Assembly (NCBI GenBank): GCA_018296165.2
Contig: JACKQL020000004.1
Location: 62,001-126,000 of the forward strand
From: Termitomyces sp. T153
Lineage: Eukaryota; Basidiomycota; Agaricomycetes; Agaricales; Lyophyllaceae
Direction of reading: 5' to 3'
DNA length: 64,000 nucleotides
The notes under the pieces were generated by a model. That model made no database searches. It worked only from the letters and a program-made list of their open reading frames with translations, and was not told the DNA's origin. The translations under genes were made by a program, and so were the position numbers. Positions 1-11,830 of this stretch are shown one piece after another. Positions within the stretch are counted from its first letter, which is position 1. The number at the start of each line of letters is the position of its first letter.

Positions 1-10
1 TGCCGTGCTG

Positions 11-352
11 TTCGTGAAGGGTACAGGGATGGGTTTGCGTACCTTTCTGGTTGGCATATGCTGGCGAGGGGGGGTTGTAGGGGGAGTGTGGAGTGATGGT
101 CGTACAGGGGAATGATAAAGGGGTAGGTATAGCAGTGGGTGCGGCCGTAGCGGGCGCCCCGCGCTTGCGCGAAATGTTCGGCATGATGACTGTTGCTTGC
201 AAATGCCCTTCAGGCTGCATAAATCTCTCATCAGCACTCCACAGAGCGAGCGGGCAAGGTTCGAGATGAGTGAACCTTTTTACGTTACGCCGTTCGCGAA
301 GGGTACGGGGATGGATTTGCGTACCTTTCTGGTCGGCGTGGGCTGGCGAGGG
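11..352 (+). repeat. Imperfect direct repeat, two ~60-bp copies
   Basis: Two copies of a segment reading TTCG(T/C)GAAGGGTAC...CTGGCGAGGG occur at 11-70 and 293-352, 282 bases apart, differing at a few positions, mostly transitions. This suggests a local tandem duplication with a unit of about 282 bases that starts before the window. The short open frames here carry no recognisable domain, and I see no gene in 1-1240. Confidence 0.55.
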
Positions 353-1251
353 TGTGGTAGTGATGGTATTTTTGATTAGGGTCATTGTGTTGTGAGTGAT
401 GGTAGTGGTTAGTGGTCAGATGTGTTTGGATTTCTGGGGCGAAATGTGCGAGAGAGTGCGTGAATTTATGTACACTGTGGCGCATGCTGATGTAATAAAG
501 ACTCCGATTGAACTTCAGAGAGCCCCTTTTTGCCCTTATGAAATGAGACGCAGTGAAGAGGGGCGAATAAGTAGGAGGTTATATACCAGATTATTGACAA
601 AGTTGAGACCTGCCCCTAAAGCCAACATTGGTTTTATCCCTTCCAACCGACCCGGGGTCCGATCCGGCGTGTAGGATGGATGGATGGATGATTGGATGGT
701 TTACTTTATACGCTTATATGTCGTAGGTGTAACAGGACAGCCATTTTGGGAATTCACAATTAAATGGCATCTTCCTAGCAGCTTTCAGATAAAATAAAAA
801 AAGCTTTCGCGAGTCGTAACAGTCAAATCACGTCAGCAAAGAAAATCTGTCAGAGAGAACAAGCCTGTCGATGGCCCTGCCGTCGATTACCCTCGTTATT
901 TGGCCCAGCAGCCCCCTAGATTGTATAGAGCAATAGTACGAATCCGTTTGAAAGGATAGTACGGAGACTAGTGTAGCTATGTACTAATCTTGAAATTGTG
1001 TGATTAAAATAGAATGAGGACATCATCATAATCAAAATCTTGGTGGGCTTACTGAGGCAGCATGCATTAGTCCGCGGGAAGTTGCAAACGGGCCCCACCC
1101 ACGAAGCCTACTCTAACGGAGTCGGGTAAATCATCGATCAACAGTCTAATGCAAGCCACTAGCACTCGGATGGGTGGCTGTGACGATCTATTGAAGCGAT
1201 CGCAAATCCAGGGCCGGGGCTGGAATTCCTGGACCTAGGAATGCTATTTAG

Positions 1252-1500
1252 AGATGCCGATGCCATGAGAGCGCGATTCCAGGCGGGAGGATTGAAGACT
1301 TACGGGATCTGTATATCACTGTCACCAACTGCAAGAGAACGATTGTTCTGGCAGGAATCGACCTCGGCGATTTCGAGCATCCATCACTTCCAATTCTGAT
1401 TCCTGCAGTGCGTTATGTGCTCGGAAGTGGCTCATGGGGAGACAGAATTGATTCCGATGTGGAGGCATTCACTTCAGAGTTTAACGACATTATCACTTGA
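1252..1500 (+). CDS. Possible 3'-terminal exon of an unrecognised gene
   Basis: An open frame of 82 codons without its own ATG runs from just after a stop at 1249 to TGA at 1498-1500. Its composition looks coding: an ITVTNCKRTIVLAG strand-like stretch, then PSLPILIPAVRYVLG, then an acidic Ser-rich tail. An upstream exon would be needed, and I could not place a convincing acceptor or start in 900-1250. It could equally be a gene remnant or chance. No family recognised. Confidence 0.2.
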   Translation, partial: RCRCHESAIPGGRIEDLRDLYITVTNCKRTIVLAGIDLGDFEHPSLPILIPAVRYVLGSGSWGDRIDSDVEAFTSEFNDIIT

Positions 1501-1504
1501 CCTG

Positions 1505-3090
1505 GCATTGCTCGTCAACGGGTTCGGGATAGTAAAGTCGGCACGTTGTGGTTGTCATCAAGTGTCATCTTGAGCGGCCCGTCAATGACAGATAGGGTTC
1601 GTACCATTGGTGAGAGCGAAGATAGAGGAAAGTGTTAGAACACCGTGGACGTGACAGGTGTGAAGAGTACCGCGTACACAATTGACTGTGGCCACTACGG
1701 GCCACCAACTGCTTTGTCCGTCTATCTACATATACCGCCCACCACATACAAGCATCCTAGTCTCGTTTATACGTCTCTGGGGGTACGTTACTATACTTAC
1801 CTACACATACACCTATACTAACCACGTCTGTACCTAGATCGTTATACTTACATATCGTGTTTAGGTACATACAATCTAGTCTCGTTTATACGTCTCTGGG
1901 GATCGTTATACTTACATATCGTGTTTAGGTGCTGCTCACACCTATACGTATCTGCTGCTAGTTGGCCAGGATTCCAACAGAAGGGACAGTCGAGAGTATT
2001 AGTATAGATTGAAAGATGTGCAAGAAAGAGTGGTGCGGAATGATATTCGGAGATAGGGTAATAAGACATATAGGTCGATGCGATAAGTGGAGATCGTGGT
2101 GCGCATGCCAGAGTTCCAGTGTAATGAGACTGCCCTATATGCGACAAATCGTCTCAATTTCGTTTGAAAAAATAAACAAGTTCCGTCAATATCTGATTAT
2201 TCCCCCCCCCAGACATCAGGCATCAGCTTCTGCGCAATTGATGTGTTGTCAATGAAGAGCGAGTTCGGAGACGATTTGAAACGGGCAAGGTTGAGACCGA
2301 GTGACTGATGAAGTGTTAGGCGATATAGATGAATACTAGTCAGTGTGATCCAGCTAGCCAGAACGCACGAACGGTGCTGCAATATAGCAACGTAGAATAC
2401 ACGTGGCTCGCACGGAGTGAGGGCAGAGACGATGGGAGAGCTGAGAAATGATCAAACTACGGTACCACTAGAACAAGAGAACCGGAACATGAACAAAGAT
2501 GCGCACACGGCTTTTCAATGGATTCCGTTGATGATTCAATGTGTGGGTCCAACTTAATCCTTCGGAATACATTGAATTATGAATGGAAAGACTTGGTCGA
2601 GCGCAGAACTCGGAGATGTCAGGTTACTCGAGAATACACAGATTGATCTCGGAGGAGGCTGTTTTTGTTACAGGCTTGTCGAAATTTGCGCCATTTCTGT
2701 AGCTTGTCTGTCAGTATGGACCCAGGCTTCTCGCGGACCACTCTGGTAATGCCAACCAAGGGCTTCAGACTTTTCGGCCGGGTAATTGGCTTGGCTCAGT
2801 CATGGTGATTGGTTCCACGATCTTCCCGATTGCATCCGTTGCGTCCGGATGTAAGACTAAAGGTGACCTGACTACATTACCAGCGGAGTGAGTTTCTCCG
2901 TCGGGTCAGATTTGGTCGGAAGTACTGATTGCGGACAGAGTGATCCGCTCGTAAGTAAATCTCCTCATACTTCGGTCTATGGCTATGTCTGTGGCATCCG
3001 CATTCAGTTTTGTCATCGGACTCTCAGACATCATGAGCCCTGCCGGAGATTGTACAGGTCGCTTTGCAACTGTATTGGCTAATTCCGCCC
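1505..3090. other. No supported gene
   Basis: CpG content is normal, unlike the transposon blocks. Only short frames under 100 codons are open on either strand and none shows a domain, signal peptide or plausible splice structure. About 55 bases (TCTAGTCTCGTTTATACG and the following CTTACATATCGTG segment) recur around 1750-1930, a small local duplication. Confidence 0.4.
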
Positions 3091-3096
3091 GTCTCA

Positions 3097-3103
3097 TATA
3101 AAA
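3097..3103 (+). promoter_or_regulatory. TATA box of the HsbA-like gene
   Basis: TATAAAA lies 59 bases before the ATG at 3162, with an inverted CCAAT motif (ATTGG) about 22 bases further upstream near 3074-3078. The spacing suits a strongly expressed fungal gene with a 5' leader of about 30 bases. Confidence 0.6.
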
Positions 3104-3161
3104 TGAACATAGAGTCTCCCTCGCAGATACTCACGAATCGTTTGTTCGAGATCTTCTGACT

Positions 3162-3891
3162 ATGCACTTCAAGAGCCTCTTTGTTCTCGCCTCCCTCGCT
3201 GTTTTCTCATTTGCTGAGACCTCCATCGCTAAGGTTCAGGACTCTATCAGCAACAAAATGACGTCTGCTTTCATCGACTTTACCACCGCTGTCCAGGCAT
3301 TCCCTATGTCCGGTGGCACATTGAAGCAGGCTAAGGTATGTATTACTTTCGAGGATGATGTTCCTTGTTCCTATATAACCTGTCATCTAGAGCATCCATT
3401 ACGCTGCCAACACTTTCAGTAATGTCATCGCCAATAGTACAAATAACATGAATGTGAGTAACTATTTCTAATTCCGTCCTTCCTCGGTATTCTAATGGCT
3501 ATCTCGCTTAAGGATATCACTTCTCGCCTTTCTCGTGCCGATTCCCAAACCATTCTTGATTACCTGGAGGCTATGGAGCCCGGCTTTTTCCAGTCGTTAA
3601 AAGGAATTGCCATACGCAAGCCAGCCTTTGAGGCTCTTCCTTCCGGAGATGTACCTGCCCTTATCAAGCAAGACCTCACAACAATGAGGACGTCCGCGGT
3701 TAGCTTTATGGATAGCTTTATTGCACATGCATCGGTGTGTCTTTCTCAGAGGGCTTATCATCGCAAGACTGATAAAACATTGATTAATGCAGACCGAAGT
3801 CCTTGGAGAAGCTCGCACTATGAAATCTGGGGTTAAATCTATATTCACCACGATCATAGCTATCTACAATATTAATATTTTAGGTGTATAA
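3162..3891 (+). CDS. HsbA-like hydrophobic surface-binding protein (secreted)
   Basis: Four exons: 3162-3335, 3391-3453, 3513-3734 and 3793-3891, separated by introns of 55, 59 and 58 bases with GT/AG ends; the frame stays open throughout and gives 185 residues. The N terminus (MHFKSLFVLASLAVFSFAE) is a typical signal peptide. After it come a helical stretch, the AFPMSGGTLKQAK segment and the following SIHYAANTFSNVI segment. This order (AFP..GG.L.QA..IH.AA) is characteristic of the hydrophobic surface binding protein A family (PF12296 in my memory). Family members are small secreted fungal proteins that bind hydrophobic surfaces and are thought to help recruit secreted enzymes; their length of about 170-190 residues agrees. 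The start is the first ATG after a TATA box. The last exon is less conserved-looking, so the C-terminal 32 residues are the least certain part. Confidence 0.8.
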
Positions 3892-4156
3892 ATACGTATC
3901 TTGTTCACTGGACATGTGTTGTAATACTGCAATGTAGTGTACCAAATCCAAAATCATCGACAATATGGACCTCCATCCTCGTCAACTGGGGAAGTTTCTG
4001 TTGTTTCCCTGGAGCACCTCGATCTACCAACCAGTCAATGCCCACTTAACCCTCTCGACGCTGTTCCAGGATGAAAACGGGAGCTTACAGGTGCCGTCCT
4101 TCTGTTCGAGACTCGAATAAGCAATTATATTCCCAACAGTGTTTCATTGATGTTCT

Positions 4157-4157
<1 letters not shown>

Positions 4158-4202
<45 letters not shown>
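4158..4202 (+). repeat. (GAT)n microsatellite, about 15 units
   Basis: An uninterrupted GAT trinucleotide run. Open frames through it (poly-Asp on +, poly-His on -) are repeat artefacts rather than genes. It sits just before the start of the CpG-poor block. Confidence 0.95.
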
Positions 4203-4203
<1 letters not shown>

Positions 4204-4429
4204 CATTTTATTTGTTTCGAGACCTATTTTTACATGGAATAATCCTTGAACATTGTGTCCTAGGTCCCGCAGTACGTAATGGGGGGTGGTAATTACGGAC
4301 ACTCCAGCTAGTTCTCCGGCCCGATCCCTTTTCAGCTGATGCCAGTTATGCCTCATAGCCACTTTTACTACAATTTGACTTTGTCGGAGTTCATACTACT
4401 TCCCACCCTAAGTCCCACACCATCTGCCA

Positions 4430-6343
4430 TTAACGTGCCATCCCAATTTCTAAACCCAGCTATACTCCACAGGGCTTACTGAGTGTGTGTTGGTTTGTCC
4501 CATGAAGAACTCCACTTCCAGCTCTAAGCTCCCATTCCATCACACCAGTAAGGGTGTCATGACACACCCTTCCCCATGCCCAGATGATACTTTTCAGAAG
4601 ATCAATCCCAAGATTTGGAACCTGTGATGGAATGGCCAGTGGGCTGCCTAGTGACAGACATGCCACACCAATTGGCTAGGCACCTGATCAAACCGGCAAC
4701 CACAGTAATTACCTCACCAAACCATCCGATGGACCACACAGTAACTTCGGCAGCCTGATCAAACTATTGACTCCTATCCTCTCGCCTACCCATACCTCAA
4801 CCCACTTGGTCAGTGAGGACCTTGAGACCCTCTCCCAAATCTGTTGAGCCAGGGAAACCATCTGTTTTTGTCATCTGGTCATGAGCATGGTGGTCACTGT
4901 GCCTCATTGTATCACATGCTGATTGGTCGTTCTGGGGCAGCCTGACCAACAAAGCCTTCCTAATCATCACGTGTGGGCAGTGGCTTTCCAGCAGCATTGA
5001 AGAACCCATGTGGTGTCTAAGGTGTTTTCCACACAGGTGCACTCAGCCAGAGTCAAAACCCTGACCCTGCACTTGCAGATCATGTGACCCACTTTGGGAT
5101 GCAATGGTGCCAGCTGAGCCATCACACCCTTGTTGATGTTCTTGATCACATCGAAGCGGACCCAGGTTCCAATTCTGAATGAGGGAGTCATAAGATTTTT
5201 CTGGCAAGCTTGCAGGAACAGCTTATTCCAGTATTGACCCAAGCTGAGGTCAACAATCAAGTGTTTTTCAAACTAATTCATTACCATGTCCTCAATGCAT
5301 GTATGCTTAAGGGAGGTTCTAAGTACATGGAAAGGAGGGATTATATGGAATGTAAATGTCCGAGTTCCTCTTTGCTTGTAAGCTTTTGATATTCTGTTTG
5401 ACTGGGTAATGATATAGAAGGTAACTTTGAACCCCCACAGTCACTCAATCACCTCTGAGATTTGGAAACCTTCATGGAAGAGACTCAACATTGGCTGTCA
5501 TTGTGGTTTTCCAATTTTGGACAGATTTTAAGGGAGACTCAACTGAGTCAAGTGTCTGTGAGATCATTGTTTGCATCCATTTGTTGGATAGAGATTGGAA
5601 AGAAATCCCTCACTCTGAGGATTGACTTCAACTGGCAGCTTTCCATCTTGCATTCCTGTTAGAGGTAAGGAGGAGAGTGTTGCCTAGTCTCCAACTACTA
5701 AACTATCATGTGTTTAACTGCCAGGGTCATACCAACTTTCCTGACACTATCAAACAGCTCCATCAAGGTGTTGAACTTATGACAGGAGTCCCATCTCAAA
5801 CAAGTTCCCTCTATGCACACGTGACTGCATAGATAGTTTTTTTGGTCCTGGAAAGTTTGCAGTTGTTCATTCTGAGCCTGCAAACCTCCAGGTAAGTATC
5901 TACCATTCAAGCTGTAATACATACATAATAATTCATTCTGAACCTGCAAACCTCCAGGTATCTGAACAACAGAGGCAATCTGACCCTTTGGTCCTAATTA
6001 AGTCTGTCACCCTTCCCTGTGCATGTATAACTGCAACACAAGATTGGCTGCATGAGTAAGTTGAACCCCTTGGAATCACCACTGTCAATTGATCATGCAG
6101 TAGGGATGCTGCTAATGAGGAAGAGATACAACTTTGGAAGTTGAGTGGTATTAAGACTACCCAACCCTTGAGAGGACCATTGTATGTTGCATGTAGTTAA
6201 GGCAGAACATTGGGCCTAAGAAGCATTATGGAGTATCACATTGGGACATGATGTAGGTATGTGCCTTTTGAGTTGCATCCAGAACATACTGGAAAGTGGT
6301 CTTGATGGTGCTGAGAAATGGCTGTCTCCTTTAGGTAAGGACT
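4430..6343. other. CpG-poor decayed DNA, no recognisable gene
   Basis: CpG is almost absent while TG and CA are abundant; scattered open frames end in frequent stops. Nothing could be assigned to a family. A short phrase reading AACCTGCAAACCTCCAGGTA occurs at about 5941-5960, and a close version (GAGCCTGCAAACCTCCAGGTA) just before it at about 5874-5894, a small local duplication. Best read as old, heavily mutated repeat sequence. Confidence 0.4.
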
Positions 6344-9300
6344 TTGAATTCAGTACATTGGCATGGCTCTAATGCATATATACAATTCTATAAAGCGAAT
6401 ACCAAAATCTTTATGCCTCCTACATTGACAACTGCCTATACTAATGCTGGTACCATGAATATTGATATGAGCCCTGCAGCTGCTTCACAGGCTTATGGCA
6501 ATGCAAAATCTGTCCTGCAGATAAATGGCATGGACTCAGCAGCTGCTTTCCAGGACCAACAAAGTAATCCAGCAGTCATTGCAGGCAGTGACATTTGCAT
6601 GGCTCATGCAGGGCCCCAGCAGACTAATAGAGATTGAACTGCTTCCAAGGATCAGCAGGCCTATGCAGACTCTGCCAATGTTGATATGAGCCCTGCAGCC
6701 TCACAGGACCAATTGACTGTTGGAAATGCACAATCTAGCCAGCACATGGCATCAACAGCTGCATCCCAAGAAAAACATAGTTATCCAGAAACTATGCCAA
6801 GCAGTGACAAGAATCAAACCTGACTCCCTTATCTTCAGACAATGGTGATAATGGTCCTGGAGTTGACATTGACGATGTTGGTATTGATGATAAGCAACCT
6901 TCAGAAGATAATGGTGATGATGGTCCTGGAGTTGATGCTGAGGATGCTAATGCTGAGGATGATGTCAGGGGATGTCCCACTTCCCCTCTGTGCTGTTCTC
7001 CCTCTTTATGGTTTTACTTTATTCTCCTTTGCTTTTCCTATCTGCTGGTCCTAGTTTTAGCCCTCAGGCTGCACTAGTTCTCTGTCCATAATTCCAACAA
7101 GTGTAGCCCCTTCTACATGGCTTCTTACCAGACCCCTGGATTGTTTCCTGTATTCCAGATCTACCACTCATTGTAGGCTTCTCATCTTTGGACCACAGGT
7201 ACTTTTGACTAAGGGCTATCTTTTGGTTATATTGGTATGTGGTTATGTGCAGGGAGTCTGGAGATTGAGACCATTTACAATGGATGTCCACTTTTTGATT
7301 GGACTCCAGAATTGGTTGTTGTTAGGTATTGTTTTCAGAAGTTCTAGAGTAAATTTTTCAAACATTGGCATTGGGGATCCTTAAACTTGTTCTCTTTAGA
7401 TCTCCCTCTGCCAGATGAGTAGCTAGCACTCTAGAACTTCTTGTAGATACTGAATAGACTTTGGATCTCCCTCTGCTAGTTGTGTGAGCTACAGCCTCCA
7501 GAGGTCACCCTTACAGATGAGGGACTTTTAGATGAGTTTGATGATGATCCTGGAGTTGGTACTGATGAAAAAGAGTATGAGAAACAAGGAGATGAGCAAC
7601 AGCTAGCAGATGACCTAAAGAGGGATAGTAAGAAAAAGAATGGAATGAAGGAAAAGAAGAAAGGGAAGGAAAGGCCAATGAAGGGTAAAGGGAAAACTCC
7701 TAATAAAAAAATAGCCCTGTATTGGCAAAAATGGAGATGTCATTGAATAGAAGATGTGAAGAGATGGTTATGATTGATTTTGGAGAGGTAGACTCAGTAA
7801 GTTTGGTCTATGGCACTGTGCTACAAGTTTGAGTTTGACTGATATGGTTTGCATAACAGAACTCTGAGCCAGCCTCTTTGAGATTAGTCATCTTGGAGGA
7901 TGAGCAGGTTGTTACCTGATTTGATATCAACATATATTCATCATTGACTGCATTTTTTCATACTAGAAATGCAGTACTTGTGCTTGGAGTTTTTCCATGG
8001 TTGATTCTGACAACCCATATACATACACACTATCTTTCCACATACATCCTTTCTCCCTTTGCCTGCCCTCATTTTCTGATTCCTGATTAATCAATTGTTC
8101 ACAGTTTGAATGGGAGATAGAATTTGCTGACCAGCTTTTCAAAGCTGTTGAGGCTAATTACTTCAATGATGTTCTTTAACAGATATGTTCCAACTCTGCC
8201 ATGTCCACAACATGTTATGACCAACACCACTTATGAGGGTTCAGACCCTCAACAAATTCTCGACCTTCTTTGTCATTGGCACCTTCTCATCACAGAGCAG
8301 TCCTTCCAGGAGTGGAAATATGACAAAGTTGTGTTGTGCCTAGATCACTCCATATTCATAGTAGGATTATTTCACATTCCAGTGGGATGAAACACAGATA
8401 TGTTTTGTCAGATAAATTGGTTGCCCTACCTCCTAGGAATGCTAAGACTAACTATCAAGAGAGAATAGTGCAGCCCAAAGATCTACTAAATGCTTCCTGC
8501 TTACTAAATTGCAAAGCTATCAATGCCCTTAATAATCCTCTTATTTGCAACCCCTTTCTACCACAACCTTACCAAAGCTGCCAGAATGCATGGGAGGAAG
8601 TCCTTGATACAGGTGGTTGCAAATGGAATCAAAACTATTCTCTAACAGACATGCAATGGGGACTTGCATCTACTGGCAGGACCTTAGACCCTTATCACAT
8701 TGACACCAATGATTTGGAACATTCATTTGTGTAGATATGGGCATTAAGTTTTGGATCCTTGCTACTCTTAAATCTCAGGGCATACCAGAAGCTTTTGGTA
8801 CTTCCTATGATTAGGAGAAAGTCAATAATGAGTTTTGAGACCTTGAACTGGTGGTTCTGAAACCAGAATGACTCTGTAATTTTACTATCTATTCCATCTC
8901 TATGTTGTGCTCATAGATTTTTTGTCTAGGATCATGCAATCCAACACTCCCCACATTGTAATCTCACCCTAAGCCAACAATTTGTTGTGGTGACATTGTT
9001 ATTGTACATCAACTATTTGTGATAGCATTTATGGCATATATCACCTGTTTGTTAGAAGCTCTCTCCTCACAAATGCCAATCATAGAACAGTGTCTCAGAT
9101 GATGCTCACATGTCTTCTTGCACTCTTTTACCATAACTTCTTGATACTCAATAGTGGCTTAGCTTAGGTCAGTTGATCTATCTTGTCATCATATCCTGTT
9201 TTCTCATTGTGAACAATGCACAACAGAACAGGACATGACACATGTCCCAAATGCATTGACTTTTGATGGTGTTCTTGATTTACTGTGCTTATGCAATTAC

Positions 9301-9492
9301 TTCAAGATTGCAGAGGCACTGTCTGTGTGGGGATATTCTGACAGGTTGAGACCACATTCTATCATATCACTCCAGCTTAACTGTACTCAAAAAGACCATC
9401 TCAAAGCAAAGCAACTTATTGAGTGGTGTTTCACATATCATGAGCTTCTAGATGTCAACAAATGCCTGCTTGGAGGGAAAACACAATTCTAG
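6344..9492 (+). pseudogene. Decayed JmjC-domain protein gene, split by a solo LTR
   Basis: Pieces of one protein can be followed in shifting frames with internal stops. From about 6344 there is an Ala/Gln-rich N-terminal region; at about 6840-6962 an acidic Asp/Gly stretch, which continues at 7521 after an inserted LTR; then a Lys-rich tract (KKKGKERPMKGKGK). From 8124 to about 9100 comes a region resembling the JmjC domain: a Trp-Gly-Leu-Ala-Ser-Thr segment followed by the HID triplet near 8697-8706 (the usual Fe(II)-binding H-x-D), then WILATLK-like and cupin-like strands in other frames. At 9235-9492 a frame with LTFDGVLDLLCLCNYFKIAEAL resembles the region after the JmjC fold in agaric multi-copy JmjC proteins. 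Known members are 2-oxoglutarate oxygenases. CpG is nearly absent and no continuous reading frame exists, so it is dead. The assignment rests on remembered motifs. Confidence 0.45.
6963..7515. mobile_element. Solo LTR (553 bp) with GATGA target duplication
   Basis: Starts TGTCAGGGGATG, ends CACCCTTACA, and is flanked by GATGA on both sides (6958-6962 and 7516-7520). It lies inside the acidic coding stretch of the JmjC-like relic, and removing it with one GATGA copy joins the two Asp-rich parts in frame. The same LTR family recurs at 56917-57473 and, more distantly, at 19402-19789. Confidence 0.85.
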
Positions 9493-10569
9493 CTCTCTAC
9501 TACCCTCTTTTGTGGTAGCAGATTTGCACCTTGCTTGCATACAAGAAAAAATCTTGGAAATCTGGATGTTGTGGTGAGGATAATAGTCTCATTACTCCAA
9601 AAATTATATATTGGATGTTGTTTACTGTGCAGAAGATTGACAATCCAGGTGTGAATGCAGATTCAACCATGGAATGACAAGCTTGTCTAACAAACTTCCA
9701 CCCTTTAGTAATAAAAATCATTCAGGCCAGTTGCTTGGATTTTGCTAGCAATTCACTCTACCCATCCAAGCAACCTCAGTTGTCAAAACACAACTCCCAG
9801 CAGTACAATCATTTTTATCATCAGTCCAGACTATGTAGAAGATTGAGAAGATGTAGTATAGTAGACATGAAATGGTAAAAAAAATCATAACTCCTGCTTA
9901 AGCTTTAATGTTGTCTAGTAGAGCTTTTCTCACAAATTTGTTGTGGCTTGTGGATGGACTTAGTGACATCACAAAATACTCTTAGTATTCATAGGTAAAT
10001 GGGGTAAGGTGATATCTTAGAAAGCTAGTGGTTGAGGTTCAAGTTTGTATCTTATGTTTTGTCAGTGTGTTCTGCATGCAGGTTGTCTTGATTGCCTATG
10101 GTGTGTGCCTTGCACTCTCAAGCTCTCGGTTCTTTTTTTTTTTTTCCATTTTCTTCATCTTTCTTTGTTCCTCTCTCCTGCTCTACTCCCCCCATGCAGC
10201 TTCCTCTTCTTCCTCCACATTCGTTTGATTGACCATAGGAAACTGACTTTTAAACTGGTCAATGACAGCTTTGAGTCAGCTTATTTTTATGCCATATGGT
10301 CTCTGGTTGGAGACTTTGAGTTTGTCAGGATTGGATGCATAAACACATTTGCTTGTTCTAAGATGGCAGCAGATGTTGTGTAGAAGGCTATAATGGGAAA
10401 ACTCTTCAATGTTTGTGCTGCCTAGAAATCCTTTGATAGTGCTACTGCTCACCAACAGGACAAATTGCTAGTATTTTACTGGGTTTACAAGCAATAAGTA
10501 AGGAATGATAAGTCAGAAAGAAGGACTGACTTATCTCAACAGTCTCATGTTGAGTATCATCATTGACAA

Positions 10570-10900
10570 ATACTTCAACACACCTAGGACATGTGGGTAC
10601 TGTCAACAATAACAATTCAGCACTCACATTCAGCATCCTCCCATTGATGGCAACATATTCAGCATTCATTTCATATCATTATTATGGTCTTGGACCTACA
10701 AACACTCTTTCCATTCTCCCTATCCTTCCATCACTTGTCTCTTCTTGTTGTTCTTTTAGGCCATGCAAATGCCACCTTCTCTTTATTTTTTTAGACCATG
10801 CAAATGCCATTGATAACAATGACAACATATTTAGCACTCATTTTATATCATTATTATGGTCTTGGACTCACAATCACTCTTCCCTTTCTACTGATCTTTT
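10570..10900 (-). repeat. Copy of the 25-kb minisatellite/repeat family, inverted
   Basis: Contains phrases CAGCATCCTCCCATTGATGG and CCATGCAAATGCCATTGA plus a longer segment on CATATCATTATTATGGTC and its C/T-rich follow-on. All of these occur in reverse complement at about 25085-25660, so the two loci carry the same repeat family in opposite orientation. Confidence 0.6.
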
Positions 10901-11429
10901 ATCATTAAGATTGCTCTCTACTGCTTTCACATGGATGGTACCTCCAATGTTAGCATTTAAAAGAGGGTCCAGGCCAAATACTGGTTAAAAGTGTGTTTGA
11001 ATTGGTACTGATGGATGTTACAAGGCATAAACCCAGCATATCTAGTATTTGCATATGTAGTTTACATTTAGTACATGCTAATGCTGATGCTTTGCAGGGA
11101 AATCATGCATTTGAAACAATATATACAAAACAATCAAGGCTTTCAACAATTGCCATCTTCTTGTGGTTACTTGTGTCCCCATAGTGATTGGGACAGGATT
11201 TGGACATATAAAGACCAGAGAGAGCAGGACAGGATGTATGCTACTCTGGAGAATGCAACAGCTAGTCACAACTGGTGGGCAAGTGAGCAAATGTCTTCTA
11301 GGTCAAAGTCAGCTGATGTGTCAATGAGTATACAAGCTTAGGGGGAATATATTTTTGATGATCTAGTCTGTGAAAGCCAATTAGTTTTGGGCATGGAAAT
11401 AGTTCTAAGCCCTACCTGATGAAAGTATT

Positions 11430-11830
11430 TGAAATCTTTGAGGCCTGGCACTCAAGAAAAAAGATGTGTCAGTAACTGCATTTGTAGAGGAGTTGATTAA
11501 TCTTATGCCATTGCTCACTCAACACAGTATTTCCAGGCTTGAGTATCCAGGCTTATCCAGGCTTCATGCTTTTGACATGAGGTTTGAGAGAAGAAGCTCA
11601 TCTTCCATGAGAGTTGCACTGGTTGAAGAGTAACTATAGTTGAAGCTCTTGAGGCCTGGCACCCAAAAGTAGATGTGTCAGTAATTATGTTTTACAAAAG
11701 TTGATTAAGCTTGCATTATAGTGCACTACATGCCCAGGCTTGAGTATCCAGGCTTCATGCCTCTGATATGAGCTTAAGAGGTTAAACTCACCTTCAATGA
11801 AATTTGTAAAGAAAAATTTCATCAGGGGTT
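11430..11830 (+). repeat. Local direct duplication, unit about 200 bp
   Basis: The segment beginning TTGAGGCCTGGCACTCAAGA and ending near the CAGGCTTCATGC phrase at about 11568 is repeated, with decay, from about 11650 (TTGAGGCCTGGCACCCAAAA). In both copies GATGTGTCAGTAA and CAGGCTTGAGTATCCAGGCT occur in the same order. Confidence 0.6.

Noticed and set aside
4071..4362. Open frames with poly-Asp (+) or poly-His (-) at the GAT repeat
   Set aside because: They are created by the trinucleotide repeat; flanking residues show no coding character.
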